From Monodelphis domestica (taxonomy: Eukaryota > Chordata > Mammalia > Didelphimorphia > Didelphidae): DNA of 64,000 nt. The stretch lies in assembly GCF_027887165.1 (NCBI RefSeq), contig NC_077235.1, forward strand, positions 13,661,033 through 13,725,032, read 5' to 3'. Shown one piece after another: positions 34,065 to 46,819 of the stretch (within the stretch, counting starts at the first letter, position 1; each line of letters begins with the position of its first letter). The position numbers and the translations under genes are program-made. The notes under the pieces are model-generated. The model ran no database searches, was not told where the DNA came from, and saw only the letters and a program-made list of their open reading frames with translations.

Positions 34065-36030
34065 TCACTGGTGGGTACTGACACTGATGAGAGACAGTTA
34101 GCTTAGATACTGGAGTAAAAAGGATATTAGACTTTGGAGTCACCCTGGGAGTTGTGAGAGGCAGTGTAAGCCTGACTGTTAGGCATGTTGAGCTTAAGCC
34201 TCTAAGATACAGCTGACTGAGATCTACAGGAATAAACTGATGCCATCTGCTAGAGAATTCTTGGTGGAATGATGTTAGCAGGACAGCAGAAGAACCATGA
34301 CGGGAATGGACCATTAGAGAGATTTCCAACCCTCCTATCTGGAGCATTGGAGACTTACCAAGAGAAATGAGGTACACTGTGAATCTGGGCAGAGGAATTG
34401 TTAAAAGGAACATCAACAAAAAGTAATCAAAAGACAATGAGTAGGAAAAAAAGCCCTGAGAAAACAGTTAGATGCAACACCTCCTGGGCATTACTCCACT
34501 TGAGCAAGGATTATGTCTGAGATCATAAAGCCTCTGAGGAGGGCTCTATATGGATGGCTGTCCATATTTTCCATGAGTTCCATTGTATGCTGTACTTTGC
34601 ATACAGTACTCTGCATATTTTCTTTGACCTGTAAATAAATCTATTCATTCTCTGAGCCTTGTGGATTTTGTGCTTCCAAGGGAAGTGGGTGACAATACAA
34701 TGAGTGGTGGTGGGTAGAGAGGTTTCCAGATTGCTTGGAGGAAGGTAATGATTCAGAGAAGTAAGAAATCTTTCAGAGTATACCTAGACCTTTTAATGCA
34801 CATGAAAATCTCTGAAAAAAGGATCACATACTTACAATTTCTTTGGTTAGTTTCGAACAAGAGTGAGCATAGAATGTGGATTTGTACACTATGCAAACCT
34901 ATGATTTTGAATCATTTGGAAAATTCTTATAGCAGGTTTGAGGAAGTTTATTGAGTCCTCAGTAGTTTGCTCTAGGCACACTTCATTCTTCTTTTTAAGG
35001 AATCAAGATTAATGAGTATGACTCTTTCTTTTAAGAAACTACTTAAAGATAATTTTATAACAAGATATTTTCCTCTACGATCATTCCCTAAGGAAGGCTA
35101 GGTGTGCAGAGTGCCACCTATTTTGTCACTGGCCATTTTGGATTTAGAAAACAGTCGTGCATCAAAGAATAAATGACTCTCTTACCAAAAAAGCCAATTA
35201 TATCATATTATCTTATGGATCAAAAATAATTAGACCAGATACCATCTGGTTACTTCAATCATTAAGATGACTAAATTTGACCAACTTACTCTAGTATCCT
35301 TCCCCTTAATGTACATGAAACTCTTCTTTGTGTTGAGAGAAGGTTGCAGTGTAGGTTGATGGCTAAGTATACAGCTAGTGGCCCATTGGTTCTCTTTCAT
35401 CTTTCATTTGCATGGTCCCCTCCTTTATAGTAAACATACTCTCAGATTGCAATTAAAATCATCTTATCTTTATCTAAAGACACAGCTCATTATAGAAATA
35501 TTCAAAGCAAACAGACAAAGTTTAAAGATAGCAGGAAACTCCTGAGAATGAGTGATACTTCTCCATGAAGTAATGAGGCAGGGATGGCAAGGAAGTGGGT
35601 AGAGGGATGAATTCAGTAGATTCCAGTAGCAATGACAGTCAGAGAAAACTTAAAAGTTCTTTTTAGGGAGATTATTCTTTAAGTGGTTCAATGCGACAGA
35701 CAAGGATCTAAATGCTCATGATTAGATTAAGTTTGTAATTGTATGGTCTGTGTATGTCCATGCCCCTAGACCTCTTTTCTCTCCAGGAGGAACAGAACTT
35801 TGTGGGCTTCCATATTACATGAGAGGCTTCCTGCCTTCCAGGATCCTTCAGGCCCTTCTACCAGCTGGGAAAAATTACACTTTCTGTCTATCACTTTGCT
35901 GACAAAAGGCTACATACAGTTGTCAGTGGCAGTGGTTGAAATGTAATGATTATGCCTATTCAAGTTTCTGTATTGATACATACTGTGGAGTCAAGAAGAT
36001 ATTGCTTTTAATGTTAAGGGTCTGGAAATC
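34065..36030. other. No assigned feature
   Basis: Nearly 2 kb without a recognised gene or repeat. The 136-codon minus frame at 34027-34437 overlaps the SPIN element and is not convincing. Confidence 0.4.
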
Positions 36031-36260
36031 TGATGAATGGAACAGATGAAATAGTCCTGGTTTTGGAGTCAATGGATTTGGGTTAAGATTTTGAAATGTA
36101 GCTCAAATATATATATATACACACACACACACATATGTATAATTTTTGCTGAATGACCTTATGCAAGTAACTTTTTTTTTTCAGGCCTTGGTTTCCTTAT
36201 ATGTAAAAGAAAGGAGTTGGACTAGATGACTTTTCAGGTTCTTTTAGCTCTAAGTCTATC
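36030..36260 (+). mobile_element. MIR-like SINE with TA/CA microsatellite
   Basis: ggttttggagtcaatggatt, the (ta)n(ca)n run at 36107-36134, tgaatgaccttatgcaagta and ggagttggactagatgactt. The microsatellite grew inside the SINE. Confidence 0.65.
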
Positions 36261-36264
36261 ATTT

Positions 36265-37335
36265 TAAGTTTCTTTTAGCCAGAACTCTAATAATTGGCTA
36301 TTAGCCTTCCTTCACTTTGTTATATGGAAAACAGATCCATTTTAATGTAACAAGTAACAGTTCAGAGATTAATGGATTTGCAGTCTCTTTCAATAATGAG
36401 ACAGACATATTCTGAATCATCCTAGTATATATCATCAGATTAAGAGAAGATGACAAGGAGGGTTGAACTCCATTTGGATGAACAGACATCTCTTCTTTGG
36501 CAACAAGGTCCATTCCCCACTTTTCTCTATTTCTTAATGTAACCAGAATAGCAAACAAAGCCTGACAATTAAAATCAGAGTGCTGAGGTTTCACTTCAGT
36601 CAAAGTCAGTGTGGTTACTATAGCAACTTAAAATTGTTGCATTACCTATAATAAAAATGGAGTGAAAAGATCACTTAAAGTGTAATATTAAACTTCTCAG
36701 GAAGCCAGGAGAAAGGCGGGAACCTGCTTACTATTTGTTGATGGTGTGCATGAGGCTGGCTTGCAAGTGGCCTATTTTGGGGGTTTCTCTTGTCCCTTTC
36801 CTCTTCTAGGGATAGTGGGAAACAGCTGATCAGGAGACTACTGCTCAGTTGATTTCCTCACAGCTCAATTTATCTAATTTCAGAAAGTAAGGGGGCAGGT
36901 CATAGAGATAATTAAGGTCTTAAAGGAAATAGAAAACTATATTCATACTTTGTTACCCCTTTTAAAGGATGAAGGTCTCAGATCAAATCTGTTAAAATTT
37001 GAGGGCAGCTAGCTGTTGGATTGCTGATGGCCCAGCAAGTCTTGATAGTCTTTTAAAATGGGGGACAAATCTCTAAGGAATAAAAAGAGGTGGGGGATAT
37101 CCCTGAGAAGTATGAGCTCTGTCCATGAGGAAGAGCCGTCTATGGCCAAAGAACCCAGATCTTGAGAGGGAATTCCTCTTCACCTCTTGGAGGGAACAGA
37201 AGATTTTTCTTTTCTCCTCCCCTTCATCCCATCAGCCTTGATATCTTAGGTTAGAGCTACTTGCTCAGTGGAAGACTCTGTGCCTAGAAAAGAATAGGGC
37301 CAGGAAACCTAGAAGCTTGATATGCACTCAGAGAA
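36265..37335. other. No assigned feature
   Basis: No recognised repeat or gene. The 100-codon minus frame at 36301-36603 has no familiar motif. Confidence 0.4.
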
Positions 37336-37339
37336 GCTA

Positions 37340-37910
37340 ACATTCAAGGGCTTTCCCAATCTAATTCCAATTTAACTTTCTGCCTTTACCACATTAATAC
37401 TGTGCTTCATATCCTCTACGTTGTAGCAAAACTGAACAACTCATTGTCCTCAGTATTCATCATGTCTTTTTCTATCTCAATGTCTTGTATATGTATTATC
37501 TCCAGTGCTTAGAACAGATTCCTTCCTTACCCTTTCCTTCAGTACCTAACTTAAGTGATCCCCCTCCATGAAGCCTTCTTGGATTCCCAGAGCTAAAAGA
37601 GGTTTCTCCTTGAAACTTCTTAAATCATTTGGTTTGACTTCTCCTTTTCACTCATGACATTCTGTATAAGGTTAGAAGATAGAGACAAGGAAAGGACCTT
37701 GGAGCCATCTGTTTCATTCTGCTAATTTTACAAATGAGGAAATTAAATCCTAGGAAAATGAATAGACTTGTAGTATAGTTATTTGTGTACCTGTCATGTC
37801 CTCTGTTAAATTATAAGTCTTTTGAGGACCAGAACTTGATTTATCTTTGAATCCCAGATACCTTGCACAATACCATAAATAATAAACACTTAATAAATAT
37901 GTTAAATTGA
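37340..37910 (+). mobile_element. L2, interrupted by a MIR fragment
   Basis: gggctttcccaatctaattc and atgaagccttcttggattcc are L2 3' text. 37670-37760 is antisense MIR-like (aaaggaccttggagccatct, aaatgaggaaattaaatcc). The L2 end then follows at 37800-37910 (agtcttttgaggaccagaac, aacacttaataaatatg). Confidence 0.55.
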
Positions 37911-38399
37911 AATGAATAATTGAAATCTGTGGGTGATCCAAAGATCTCAGTTCACCTATTAATTGTGGATTTGTGCTCTACCAAGTTTCTTAACAGTATG
38001 TTTAATAGACAGAATTAACCAATCAATCAATAAATATTTATTATATTTAGGCATTTATATTTCTTGGTTTGGCTCCAAGCATTTTATTTTAATAAATATG
38101 GTGACTGGCAAATATTTATCTTTGGATGTTTCAAGAGGAAATTGTATTTTTCATTAAAAAATGAATAATTTTGTGGAGCCATTGTCTTTGAATCATTAAA
38201 CTAAGCCAATGGAGAGTCTCTGATTGCATCATAAGACCATAACCAAGGCCCTGCTGTCTACCTAGTGGGAGCTCACTTTAATTGCAGATAAAGTACCCAG
38301 TGGAAAAGAAACATCCTCTGGAATTAACAGTGGCAATTAGCCTTGAAAATGTAAACTTATGTGATAGTAAGTACCATAAGTTCTCTGAACTCTCTTAGG

Positions 38400-38625
38400 C
38401 ACTACTGTGTAACCCAGACAAAGAGTATATACAATATCTTTATTGCCCAGATTCCTCATTTGATGTCCTTATTTGTTCTGTTCCTTGTACTGTTAATAAC
38501 TTTTCGTGTTGGTATATCTTAACCCCTCAACTAGTTTTTAAACTCCTTAAGGGCAGAGTGCTTTGTATACAGTAAGTGCTCAACAAATACTTGTTGAATA
38601 AATGCACACTTTGTCTCTGGTTTAT
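38400..38625 (+). mobile_element. L2 3' end
   Basis: ttttaaactccttaagggca then gtaagtgctcaacaaatact and tgttgaataaatgc. Confidence 0.65.
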
Positions 38626-38629
38626 CTCT

Positions 38630-39125
38630 ATTATCATTTAGAGTCTGACAGCATTGCAGGCATTATAGAGATTTAGCATTTTAAATGATTGTATTTATTG
38701 TAATGCTATGACAGTAATAAGAGAGAGCCTGGGTAACAGCCTTGCATGGACATCAGAATATTCTAAAATTAACATCAGGAAGGAAAGGTTAGTGACTAGT
38801 TTTATAGGCTCCTTTGGCACAGTTTCTTCTTTGGTATTTAATTTTGATAACAATGTGGTTTTTATGATCTTACAATGGAGAGGCTAAATATAAGGAACAT
38901 GTCTTCATATTTAAGTCTTTGTAGAATTTTTTTGCATCTGTTACCAAGGTTTCCATTTATAGTCTTTGAAATACTGCCAGATTTAAACTCCAACTGAAAA
39001 GAAAAGACACTTTACATTTTAATTTTTAAGCGATTTCTTTTATAAGTGGTTATTTTGGGTTTTTGACTACTGTTATCAAATAAATTGCACTTGATGGAGA
39101 ATTTTGTACTAACCCTAATTTATTT
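38630..39125. other. No assigned feature
   Basis: AT-rich, nothing recognised. Confidence 0.35.
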
Positions 39126-39129
39126 TCAT

Positions 39130-39270
39130 GGAGTTATAGACTCATAGATTTTAGGAGGTAGAAAGAACTTCAGCAGTCATTTAGTCCAATCCCTTTCTGA
39201 AAAAGAATGCCCACTATGGCCCCTATAACGTAGCTCCTCTGCTTGATGACTTTCCCTGAGGGAGAACTCA
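39130..39270 (-). mobile_element. CR1/L3 3' end, antisense
   Basis: agactcatagattttaggag, cagcagtcatttagtccaat, cctttctgaaaaagaatgcc and gagggagaactca match the reversed terminus. Confidence 0.65.
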
Positions 39271-39274
39271 GATG

Positions 39275-40090
39275 GGTCCATTTAAGGTCTCTTGGATCAG
39301 GAACAAAATTGATCAGAAAAATCAGGATATTTGACTGGGAGTGAAAGATGCATATTTTAATGTTAAAGAGCATATTAGCTTCAGTGAGAAAATCCTACAT
39401 CTGGCACATAAGCTCTTTATCTTTCACCGTTTTCCATTGGTCATTAATCTACCCCGTCTTCAGAGGTTCAGTTCTCACTTCATTTAAAGAAATATCATAG
39501 AGAGATGCAACTCAGTTTGCCTTTTGACCTGCTTACCTTCAACACCCTAAAAAAGCCTCTACCAGAGTTAACATAGCTGAATAATTCCACTTACAAATTT
39601 CCTTACATCCCAAGTATTAATGGACCAAAGACCCTGTACATTATATGAACATGCTCCCTCTTCTAATGATGCTAAATTGATTTTCCTTTGCAAAATACAT
39701 GCTGCTTTGGAGAATCACCAATTATGTTTTGGAGTCAAAGTGGGAAAACTCCCCAATTTGAAAAGTCTGTTTCAATATTTTAATAGATCTTTCATTTTAT
39801 TCCTCTGCCAAATGCTAACAGTGACCTATCCAAGACTTCTCATTCCATCCATTTTCTGTACATCCTCCAAAGATGATCTAGTCCAACCCCTAGCAGTCTT
39901 ATTATGATTTTTTTAATTAACAAATTTTACTTTCTCACACTTTTACCTCTTCTTCCATTCAAAAAAAAAAGGAAAAGGAAAGCCTGATTCTTTCACTATT
40001 TGGTAAGCATCTGTGTAACATCCATCTGTCATTCTTGACTTGTCCCTCCTCCTTTTCTGGTCATACATGTCCTTAACTAGGTATAGTGCC
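39275..40090. other. No assigned feature
   Basis: A 95-codon plus frame at 39620-39907 has no familiar motif; a gatctagtccaacccct block near 39875 is a scrap of CR1/L3 or MIR. Confidence 0.35.
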
Positions 40091-40097
40091 AAAGATC

Positions 40098-40262
40098 AAA
40101 AGTAGCACTGCATTTGGAGTCAGAGAACCTGAGTTCGAATTTTAGGAGACATTGGCAAGTCACTTTGCTTCTCTAGGCTGCATTTCCCTATCTGTAAAAC
40201 GAGGAGTATAGATACAATGACCTCTGAATTCCTTTCTAACTCTATCATCCTATAACACAATA
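40098..40262 (+). mobile_element. MIR SINE
   Basis: gcactgcatttggagtcaga, gagaacctgagttcgaattt, ggcaagtcactttgcttctc and ctctatcatcctataacac. Confidence 0.75.
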
Positions 40263-40617
40263 TCTTATATAACATTTCCACTTGGGTATTAGAAAAGATC
40301 ATTTGTATGTTATGGAGACATGAGCTTTGCCTCATGGCAAAAATGCTGAATAGGACATTGGCCCTTGCTTCTCCCCTTTCTCTATTTTGTTTCTAGTGTC
40401 TTCTTAGGGCTTACTGGGACTTCAAGGCTATTTTCATGGCCCAAAGCTGGTTAGGTGAGGGTGGAACATGATGGGAGCTGGACAGACAAGTGTAGAGAGA
40501 CTTAGTGGGAGGTACTGACAGTATGGGATGGGCACTGCTTATCCCTTAAGGCATAGTAGACTCAAGTGTAATTTAGTACTAACAGCCAGAAAGGCTACAT
40601 TGTCCCCTATGCCCTAG

Positions 40618-40895
40618 GGTGAGCTTCCTCTTCAAATCCCTAGTTTCCTTTAAAGCTCAGTTCAAAGACTTCTTTCCTATATGGGGCCTTACTTTATCCT
40701 CCCTGTTGCCAGTTCCACCTCCTCTTTTCAGATTATCTAATATTTGTTTATTTTGTACAAAAATGCATACAATTGGGCTTCCTGTCCACTCTACAATCTG
40801 TCTGAAGGAAAATTTTTGCCTTTGTGTCTTCAGTGCTTATCACAATGCCCTGACACACAGAAGTGCTTAATATATTCTTGATTAATTAACTAAGG
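40618..40895 (+). mobile_element. L2 3' region
   Basis: tttcctttaaagctcagttc, ctttgtgtcttcagtgctta and agaagtgcttaatatattct. Confidence 0.65.
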
Positions 40896-41242
40896 CAGAA
40901 GTCTTTCAACTGCTGATATCTCTGGAGTGTACACCTTCCCTCACATCCGGGTGGGGAGTGCAGAGAATGACTCTTGTTTGATATCTCACTCCTATTGACT
41001 TTGAGAGTCAATCCCAATGAAAAACTTTGTTATTTGATTTGACGGTTCCTGATTGGTCTGTCAGAGAGTAAGTACTATATGGGAGTTCAAACATTGAATC
41101 CAGTAAGCTATGGGAAACCTCAAAGTGAGTTAAATTCTTGTGTTACATGTATGCTTATTGTTCATAATTTAGAATGCATTATTGAGCTCATATTGTACCC
41201 TGTCCTTTCAGATTACTTCCAGTAAGCACCTACTTCGTACAG

Positions 41243-41412
41243 GACCTGGAGTTGGGAAGCTTCAAGTAGCTGTGTGACCTTGGGCAAATCACTTAACCCT
41301 GTTTGCCTCAGTTTCCATTTCTATAAAATGAGCTGGAGAAGGAAATATCAAATCATTACAGTGTCTTTGCCAAGAAAATCTCATACACTACTGAAATGAC
41401 TGAACAACAACA
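41243..41412 (+). mobile_element. Marsupial SINE (long-tail type), 5'-truncated
   Basis: gtagctgtgtgaccttgggc, ttgcctcagtttccatttct, cagtgtctttgccaagaaaa and ctgaaatgactgaacaac. Head missing. Confidence 0.8.
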
Positions 41413-41469
41413 AAGCACTTGTATGTAGAGTTGTTATGAGGATCAAATGAGTGACAAAGTATTTTCTGT

Positions 41470-41950
41470 AAGAACTTATACTCAGAGTGCCAAGAAGGGG
41501 CATATAACTATAGGAATATCTGAGCCACTCAAGATTTAGTTTATTTTCCCCCTTAATATTTTATTGTTGTTTGTTCTTCATGTCAGTTATTTCTTGAGAT
41601 GGCCTCCCCCTCTGAACCTTCCCCCAGGAGAATAAAACAAAAAACCCAACCCAGTTAAATAAATGTGGCAAGGTCCTATGTGTAGCAAGGGCTGTCCCCC
41701 TCCCTGTAGCTTGGGGGTATCATTCTGTGACTAGAAGAGAGGCAGAATATCTATTGATAAACACATGGATTGCTGTGGCATCCTCGTGCATTTAACAATA
41801 GATTCTTCTTTCCACACCTCTTATCTTAAGGGATATTTTAATTCCTGACAGGAGAAGTAGGAAGTTGGATCCAAAAGGCTACTAGGCTCTTCTCAGAGAG
41901 AGAAGGTACTAGGAAAGAAATATTTCTATCTAGTCCCTTAGATATTGTCA
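41470..41950. other. No assigned feature
   Basis: No clear repeat or gene. Confidence 0.35.
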
Positions 41951-41958
41951 GTTTAGGT

Positions 41959-42439
41959 TAGTGATGGAGAACCCTTTAGAGATGGGAGTGTCAGACCCCG
42001 CCCCACCCCCCAGACATAGTGCCATACCCCTCCCTTCTAAGTGTCAGGCACTCCCTGCCAGCCTCACTTACTCCACACAAGGGAGAGAGAAAGGACTCCC
42101 ATTGGGCTGCTGGGCAGAGGAGTGAGCGAAGTGAGGAATGTCCTCAGCAAGTGTATAGAGAGGGAAGTGGCCGTAGCCCTCTGCTCCCCTCAAGCTCTAA
42201 CACATGTGAGCCACCCACCATACCCCCTGTGCCCTCCCATTGGGCTGCTAGGCAGGGGAAGGGGATGTGAAAAAATTTCAGACATGGTGGGGAGGGTGAG
42301 AGAAACTGCTCTGCCAGGGTCCTTCTGCCTTTCTAGTAAGGAATTCTGGGGAAGGGGGGGGTTGCAGAGGGAGGGTGGCCAAGTGTCTACAGAAAGCACT
42401 TTTCCTGCCATCTTTGGCACCATAAGCTCATAATCACTG
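41959..42439. mobile_element. hAT-like non-autonomous element
   Basis: Left end tagtgatggagaacccttta and right end cataagctcataatcactg form degenerate inverted ends. Flanks gtttaggt (41951-41958) and gtgtaggg (42440-42447) match at 6 of 8. The GC-rich interior holds a direct repeat (ccattgggctgct at 42099 and 42238). The 130-codon frame over it is compositional. Confidence 0.6.
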
Positions 42440-42685
42440 GTGTAGGGGATGTTCTCAGGTTCAATCTACCTTCCAATGGCTGTTCATTAATGGTGAAAGA
42501 AGGACTCTAAGCTCTATATCTACAACTTGTCTCCTTTTCTACCAAATACCAGTTCTTTGATACATACTCATGGAGAATATCCAAGGAATCCATTTATTCA
42601 AATTTTGGTAAAACAGAAACCAGAGAAATATATGTAGGAGGATATATGCCAAACAATGCAAAATGAAGGAGCTCTTTCCTTAGAG

Positions 42686-42686
<1 letters not shown>

Positions 42687-42746
<60 letters not shown>
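42687..42746. repeat. (GA)n microsatellite
   Basis: About 30 uninterrupted ga units. Confidence 0.97.
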
Positions 42747-42749
<3 letters not shown>

Positions 42750-43285
42750 TGTCAGTACTAGATCTCACCCAAGGGAAAATTTCCTTAAGTCTCTACCATA
42801 GCTTACTGGAAATAAAGGCATGATGGGGACTTCTGCTCATCTCATGCCATTCCTGAGTCTTTTCCTCTAACAGCCTGAAGGAGGATTAGCCTTTTCCATC
42901 TTTCCTCTCAAATCTGGAAGTCAGAAGCACCTAGAGTGACTGGACTCAACACTTGAAGAGTAATGAGCAGGATTGATGAGAATGAAGCTTTCTCACTCTG
43001 GCCAACTCTCCCTGGCCCACTATGAAGGGCAGGATATTCATCTCCCCCAAGGAAGAGAGAATCCCATATCAATGGGTTTGGGGACAAGAGTTCCATAAAA
43101 TACCCTAATAAAACAGCCCCACTTGACAGCACATACACTGTATTCATTGTAAATACATCTCTCTTGAGAGGAGAAAAGTGCATCTTGGCATTTGTTCTTT
43201 GGGTCTGGGATTGTTCAGTTAAGGGAGGATACCATAGAAATCTGTCTTCTGTTTTACTGGGGCTCCAGCTTTAGTCAGCCAGTTT
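42750..43285. other. No assigned feature
   Basis: A 91-codon minus frame at 42908-43183 is open but unfamiliar. Confidence 0.35.
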
Positions 43286-43289
43286 CATC

Positions 43290-43670
43290 ACTTATATATT
43301 ACTCCCTTTTATGTACTCTATGGTTCAGCTAAACTGTCCTTGTTCTTCACATATACAACCCCATTTCCCATCTCTGTGTCTTTGCATGGACTATCCCCAT
43401 GACTAGAATGTATTCTTGCCCCACCTTTTTTTCTTAGAATTCCTAGTTTCCTTTAAAGCTCAACTCAGATACCGTGAAAGAGGCTTTTTCCATTACTCCA
43501 ATATTGGTCCCTCCCCTAATTACTTTTTATTTATGTTACATACATTTACATATATACACAGAATGTAAACTTCTTTGAGCCAAGGACCTGCATTTTTGTC
43601 TTTATATTTCTAGCACTTACCATAATGTCTGGCAAATAATAGGCACTTAATAAATGATTGAGGATTGAGA
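43290..43670 (+). mobile_element. L2 3' region
   Basis: ttcttcacatatacaacccc, gtctttgcatggactatccc, cctttaaagctcaactcaga and aataggcacttaataaatga. Confidence 0.75.
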
Positions 43671-43679
43671 AGGTAAAAG

Positions 43680-44375
43680 CAGCTTGCCCATACTACCTCC
43701 TGCTAAGTCCTCAAGGATTCTAATCAGCTCTGATTCTGATCAGACCCATTTAGGACGGAGTATTTTATCATCTAACCCTAACTGCACGGTGTCACTGGAA
43801 GAGAGGCCTGATCTATATTCTACAAATTCTTGTATATCTTTAAACATTTCAACAGACAGTCCTCCCTCCTCACCTTAGTTTAGAAACGTGGCTCTTTCCT
43901 GACAGTTGTATCCTTTGTACCCTTCTACACTGGTGGCTCATCCTTCTTGCAGGCTCCAGTTCTTTTCATTTAATGGGCATTGTAGGGAACAGGTTGGGAC
44001 AGTTAGGGTAGGACCAGATAGAAAGCAAACCCGAACAGAGACTCCCTGTGCTAAGTAAGTGCTTGGGATACAAAGAAAGGCAAGTCAGTCCTAGCTCTCC
44101 AGGAACACATAGTAAATGCTTATCAAATGACTGTTGATTGATTATTGATGACATAAAACAGATAAAATATGGTTTAAATGTTGTTAGTTGGTTTAAATGT
44201 TTGTTGCATTGTTCCTTTTTAACAGCCCACATTGCAGTTTTGTAGTTTACAAATGTTATAAAAATTATTCTCTGCAACTACATAAAAAAGAGACACCTAG
44301 TGACAACTAGACTAAACGGAGAGAATTACCAATAGGACAATGCTGCTCAAGGGAATGTGGTTTCAGTGGAAATTG
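43680..44375. other. Mostly unassigned; L2 scrap
   Basis: A short antisense L2 piece may lie at 44050-44110 (agtgcttgggatacaaagaa). Nothing else recognised. Confidence 0.35.
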
Positions 44376-44379
44376 TGCT

Positions 44380-44755
44380 GGGTTTAGTATGAGGACGTGG
44401 GGGTCATCCTAACTCTGCCACTGGCTATTTGTGGCATCTAGGTAGCAGTTTGGAATTAGAAAGATCTAAGTTCAACTATGGCATCAGATACTAGCTGTGT
44501 GACTCTAGACAAGTCACTTAGCCTTTCCTTCAACTCAAAAATGGGGATAATAAGAGCATCTACCACTCTGGGTTATTGTGTGGACCAAATGATATAATAT
44601 TTGGAAAGTTCTTGGCACATAGTACAAACTTAATAAATGCTTCCTTCCTTTCTTCATTCCTTCCTTCCTACGTGGCCGTAAGCAATTCATAGAGCCTCAG
44701 TTTCCTCAGTTATAAAATGAATCCCTTCCAATTTTAAATCTTTGATCCTTCAGAT
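44380..44755 (+). mobile_element. MIR SINE inserted in an older MIR
   Basis: Outer MIR: 44380-44425 (cctaactctgccactggcta) and 44675-44755 (gagcctcagtttcctcagtt). Inner copy 44428-44650 is a near-complete MIR/MAR1 with head gcatctaggtagcagtttgg and end taataaatgcttccttcc. Confidence 0.6.
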
Positions 44756-44759
44756 ACTT

Positions 44760-45270
44760 ATTCATTTGTATAAATTCATTCTATTTCTTATTCTATACTT
44801 ATATATAGTAGTTTCTAGTTCTTTTATATTTGCTAAATGTTGTCCCAGGTGCTATATTTTCATACAGATCTGTCTGCCATATGGATATGTAAATTACAGA
44901 AGAGGGTAATCCCTCAGCCCAGTACAGCCAATTAAATCTAAGTAGTCATAATTAAGTCCTCTCAAATCCCTCCCTCTGAAAACAATTTTGTTTTCTAAGT
45001 TGAGTTAAACTCCTAATTATAGGATTCTCTTTCATGGAGTACTGAAGTATTTCTACTGCTTTTTACAGGTTACATTAACTTACAAATTATACAAGGAGAT
45101 CCAAACTAATCTTGGCGCTCAAGACTCCTTGAATTTTCATATTTGTCCAAAGTGGATGTCCAAGAACAAAAGGAAGACCTTACAATTAGGTAGATAACCT
45201 ATGGAGGATTTATGAGAAAACATCACACCATTTGTGAAGGCCTGAAGAAGGTTTAATCTGTATTCATGGA
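44760..45270. other. No assigned feature
   Basis: AT-rich, nothing recognised. Confidence 0.35.
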
Positions 45271-45276
45271 GGGAGG

Positions 45277-45870
45277 TTACCCACTGATGTAATCACAATT
45301 TATCAACAGGTTTGGGCTGACTGGATCCATAAAACAAAACAAACTGTCAAGTGGTGCATCATATGCCTTCCATTTTTCTAGCTCATGTACCAGATTAACA
45401 CAAGAGCCTTGGTCAAATGTGTCACTAAAAGAGAGGTACCTATAAAATTCCCCTGAATGAACCCAAATGAACTCCATTCAAAAAGGATACTAGGTCAAAC
45501 TGCACAATGTGTTGTTCTTCATGAAGTCATGATGGCCCTATGAAATCACTGCTTCCTTTTTCAGATGTCCATCAACCACAATTTATTCTTGAATTTTGCC
45601 AGGAATTGAAGTCAAAATTATTGGACCAACAGTTTGGAGATTTGACTCTATTCCCCCTCTTTTTATTTTTAGAACAGGAATATTTGCTGTTTTCCAGTTA
45701 TGCCACATCTCTCACTTCCAACAGTTTTTCCAAACTCACAGATAATCTTATCTCCCTTTTAGGATTCAAGGATGGAGTTCAGCTGAGCCAGGTGACTTGC
45801 ACTCATCAAGGACTGTTAGCATATCTGCCAATTCGTATTGCTGTCTGACTAATAGAGATTTGGAAATGAG
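45277..45870 (-). mobile_element. CR1/L3 reverse-transcriptase remnant
   Basis: Read on the minus strand, two blocks of the CR1/L3 RT survive: an IPGKI-like region followed by KEAVIS-like codons (about 45500-45610), then LSFSDTFDQ and LVHELEKW (about 45360-45430). The second matches the LDFSKAFDxV ... HKLEKWG catalytic order. Diverged, with shifted frames. Confidence 0.55.
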
Positions 45871-45874
45871 GACA

Positions 45875-46505
45875 CATTTGCCAGACAGGGAGACAGTTTC
45901 TAATAATTTCCTTAATCAAAGAGGGCTCTAGGTGAGGAAATAAGATTTGGGTTGTGTTAATTCTTCCTGACACTAGGGTATACTCATAATTCACCACAGA
46001 AAAATTGTAGAAGATCTTTTGAGGGGATATAGGTTTCATTGTAACTAAATGGCATTTTTTCCTGAGTACAGAGGGTTGCAAGATATTGTTGGTACATTCT
46101 GGAAAACAGAATACAGGTTTCTTAGGGAATAACTATCAGCAAAATAATAACAATATTAACTCTGCCTGCTGCAGCAATTCGTTACCCATATGGCAACTCT
46201 GACACTCTGCTTGAAGAGGTCCTTAGTGTGTGCTGATGACCTGAGGTTCTTTGGAATTAGGTTTAGATATGAAGATGACTGATGCATTTGTGTGATAGAA
46301 AGGGGAGGATGAATATAGATAGCTGGCTGGACAGAAGACTTAAAAATCAATGTCAGCATACTTGCTGTGTCCCAGAGAGTTCACAGATGTGTATGGAACT
46401 GAAAAAGATCAGGAAATACTAAAATAATGATAATATTGCCCCCAATCAAATGTAAAATATTTATAGAGTTAAGAGAATTAAGCACTGGAACCATCTATAA
46501 TAATA
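45875..46505. other. No assigned feature
   Basis: May hold upstream parts of the same CR1/L3 copy, but I cannot confirm it. Confidence 0.3.
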
Positions 46506-46509
46506 AGAA

Positions 46510-46735
46510 TTCCCTGAGTGTCAGGGAAAATAAACTGGACTTCAAGTCAGGAAATCTAGGTCCGAGTCCTAATTTCCCAATGAAATGGCTATGTAACTGT
46601 GGGCAAATCATAAATTCCTTGGGCTTCAACTTCTCTCTGTAAAATGGGTATAATAATATTTGCACTACCTACATTATTTATTGTTATGAAGAAAATACTT
46701 TTTAAACCTGAAAGTGCTATATAAATGTGAGTTAT
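46510..46735 (+). mobile_element. MIR SINE
   Basis: ctggacttcaagtcaggaaa, gctatgtaactgtgggcaaa, tctctgtaaaatgggtataa and aagtgctatataaatgtgag. Confidence 0.75.
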
Positions 46736-46819
46736 ATTTTACAGCCCTCCCCCTGCCCTGACACACTTCACTTTAGCAACGTCCTTCCAAAAAAACAAAA
46801 ACAAACCAACAACAAAAAA

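Noticed and set aside
34100-34660. Possible LTR fossil
   Set aside because: Text near 34630 resembles a poly(A) region of an LTR, but I found no matching ends or target duplication, so I do not claim one.
42041-42433. 130-codon plus frame
   Set aside because: It falls inside the GC-rich hAT-like element at 41959-42439.
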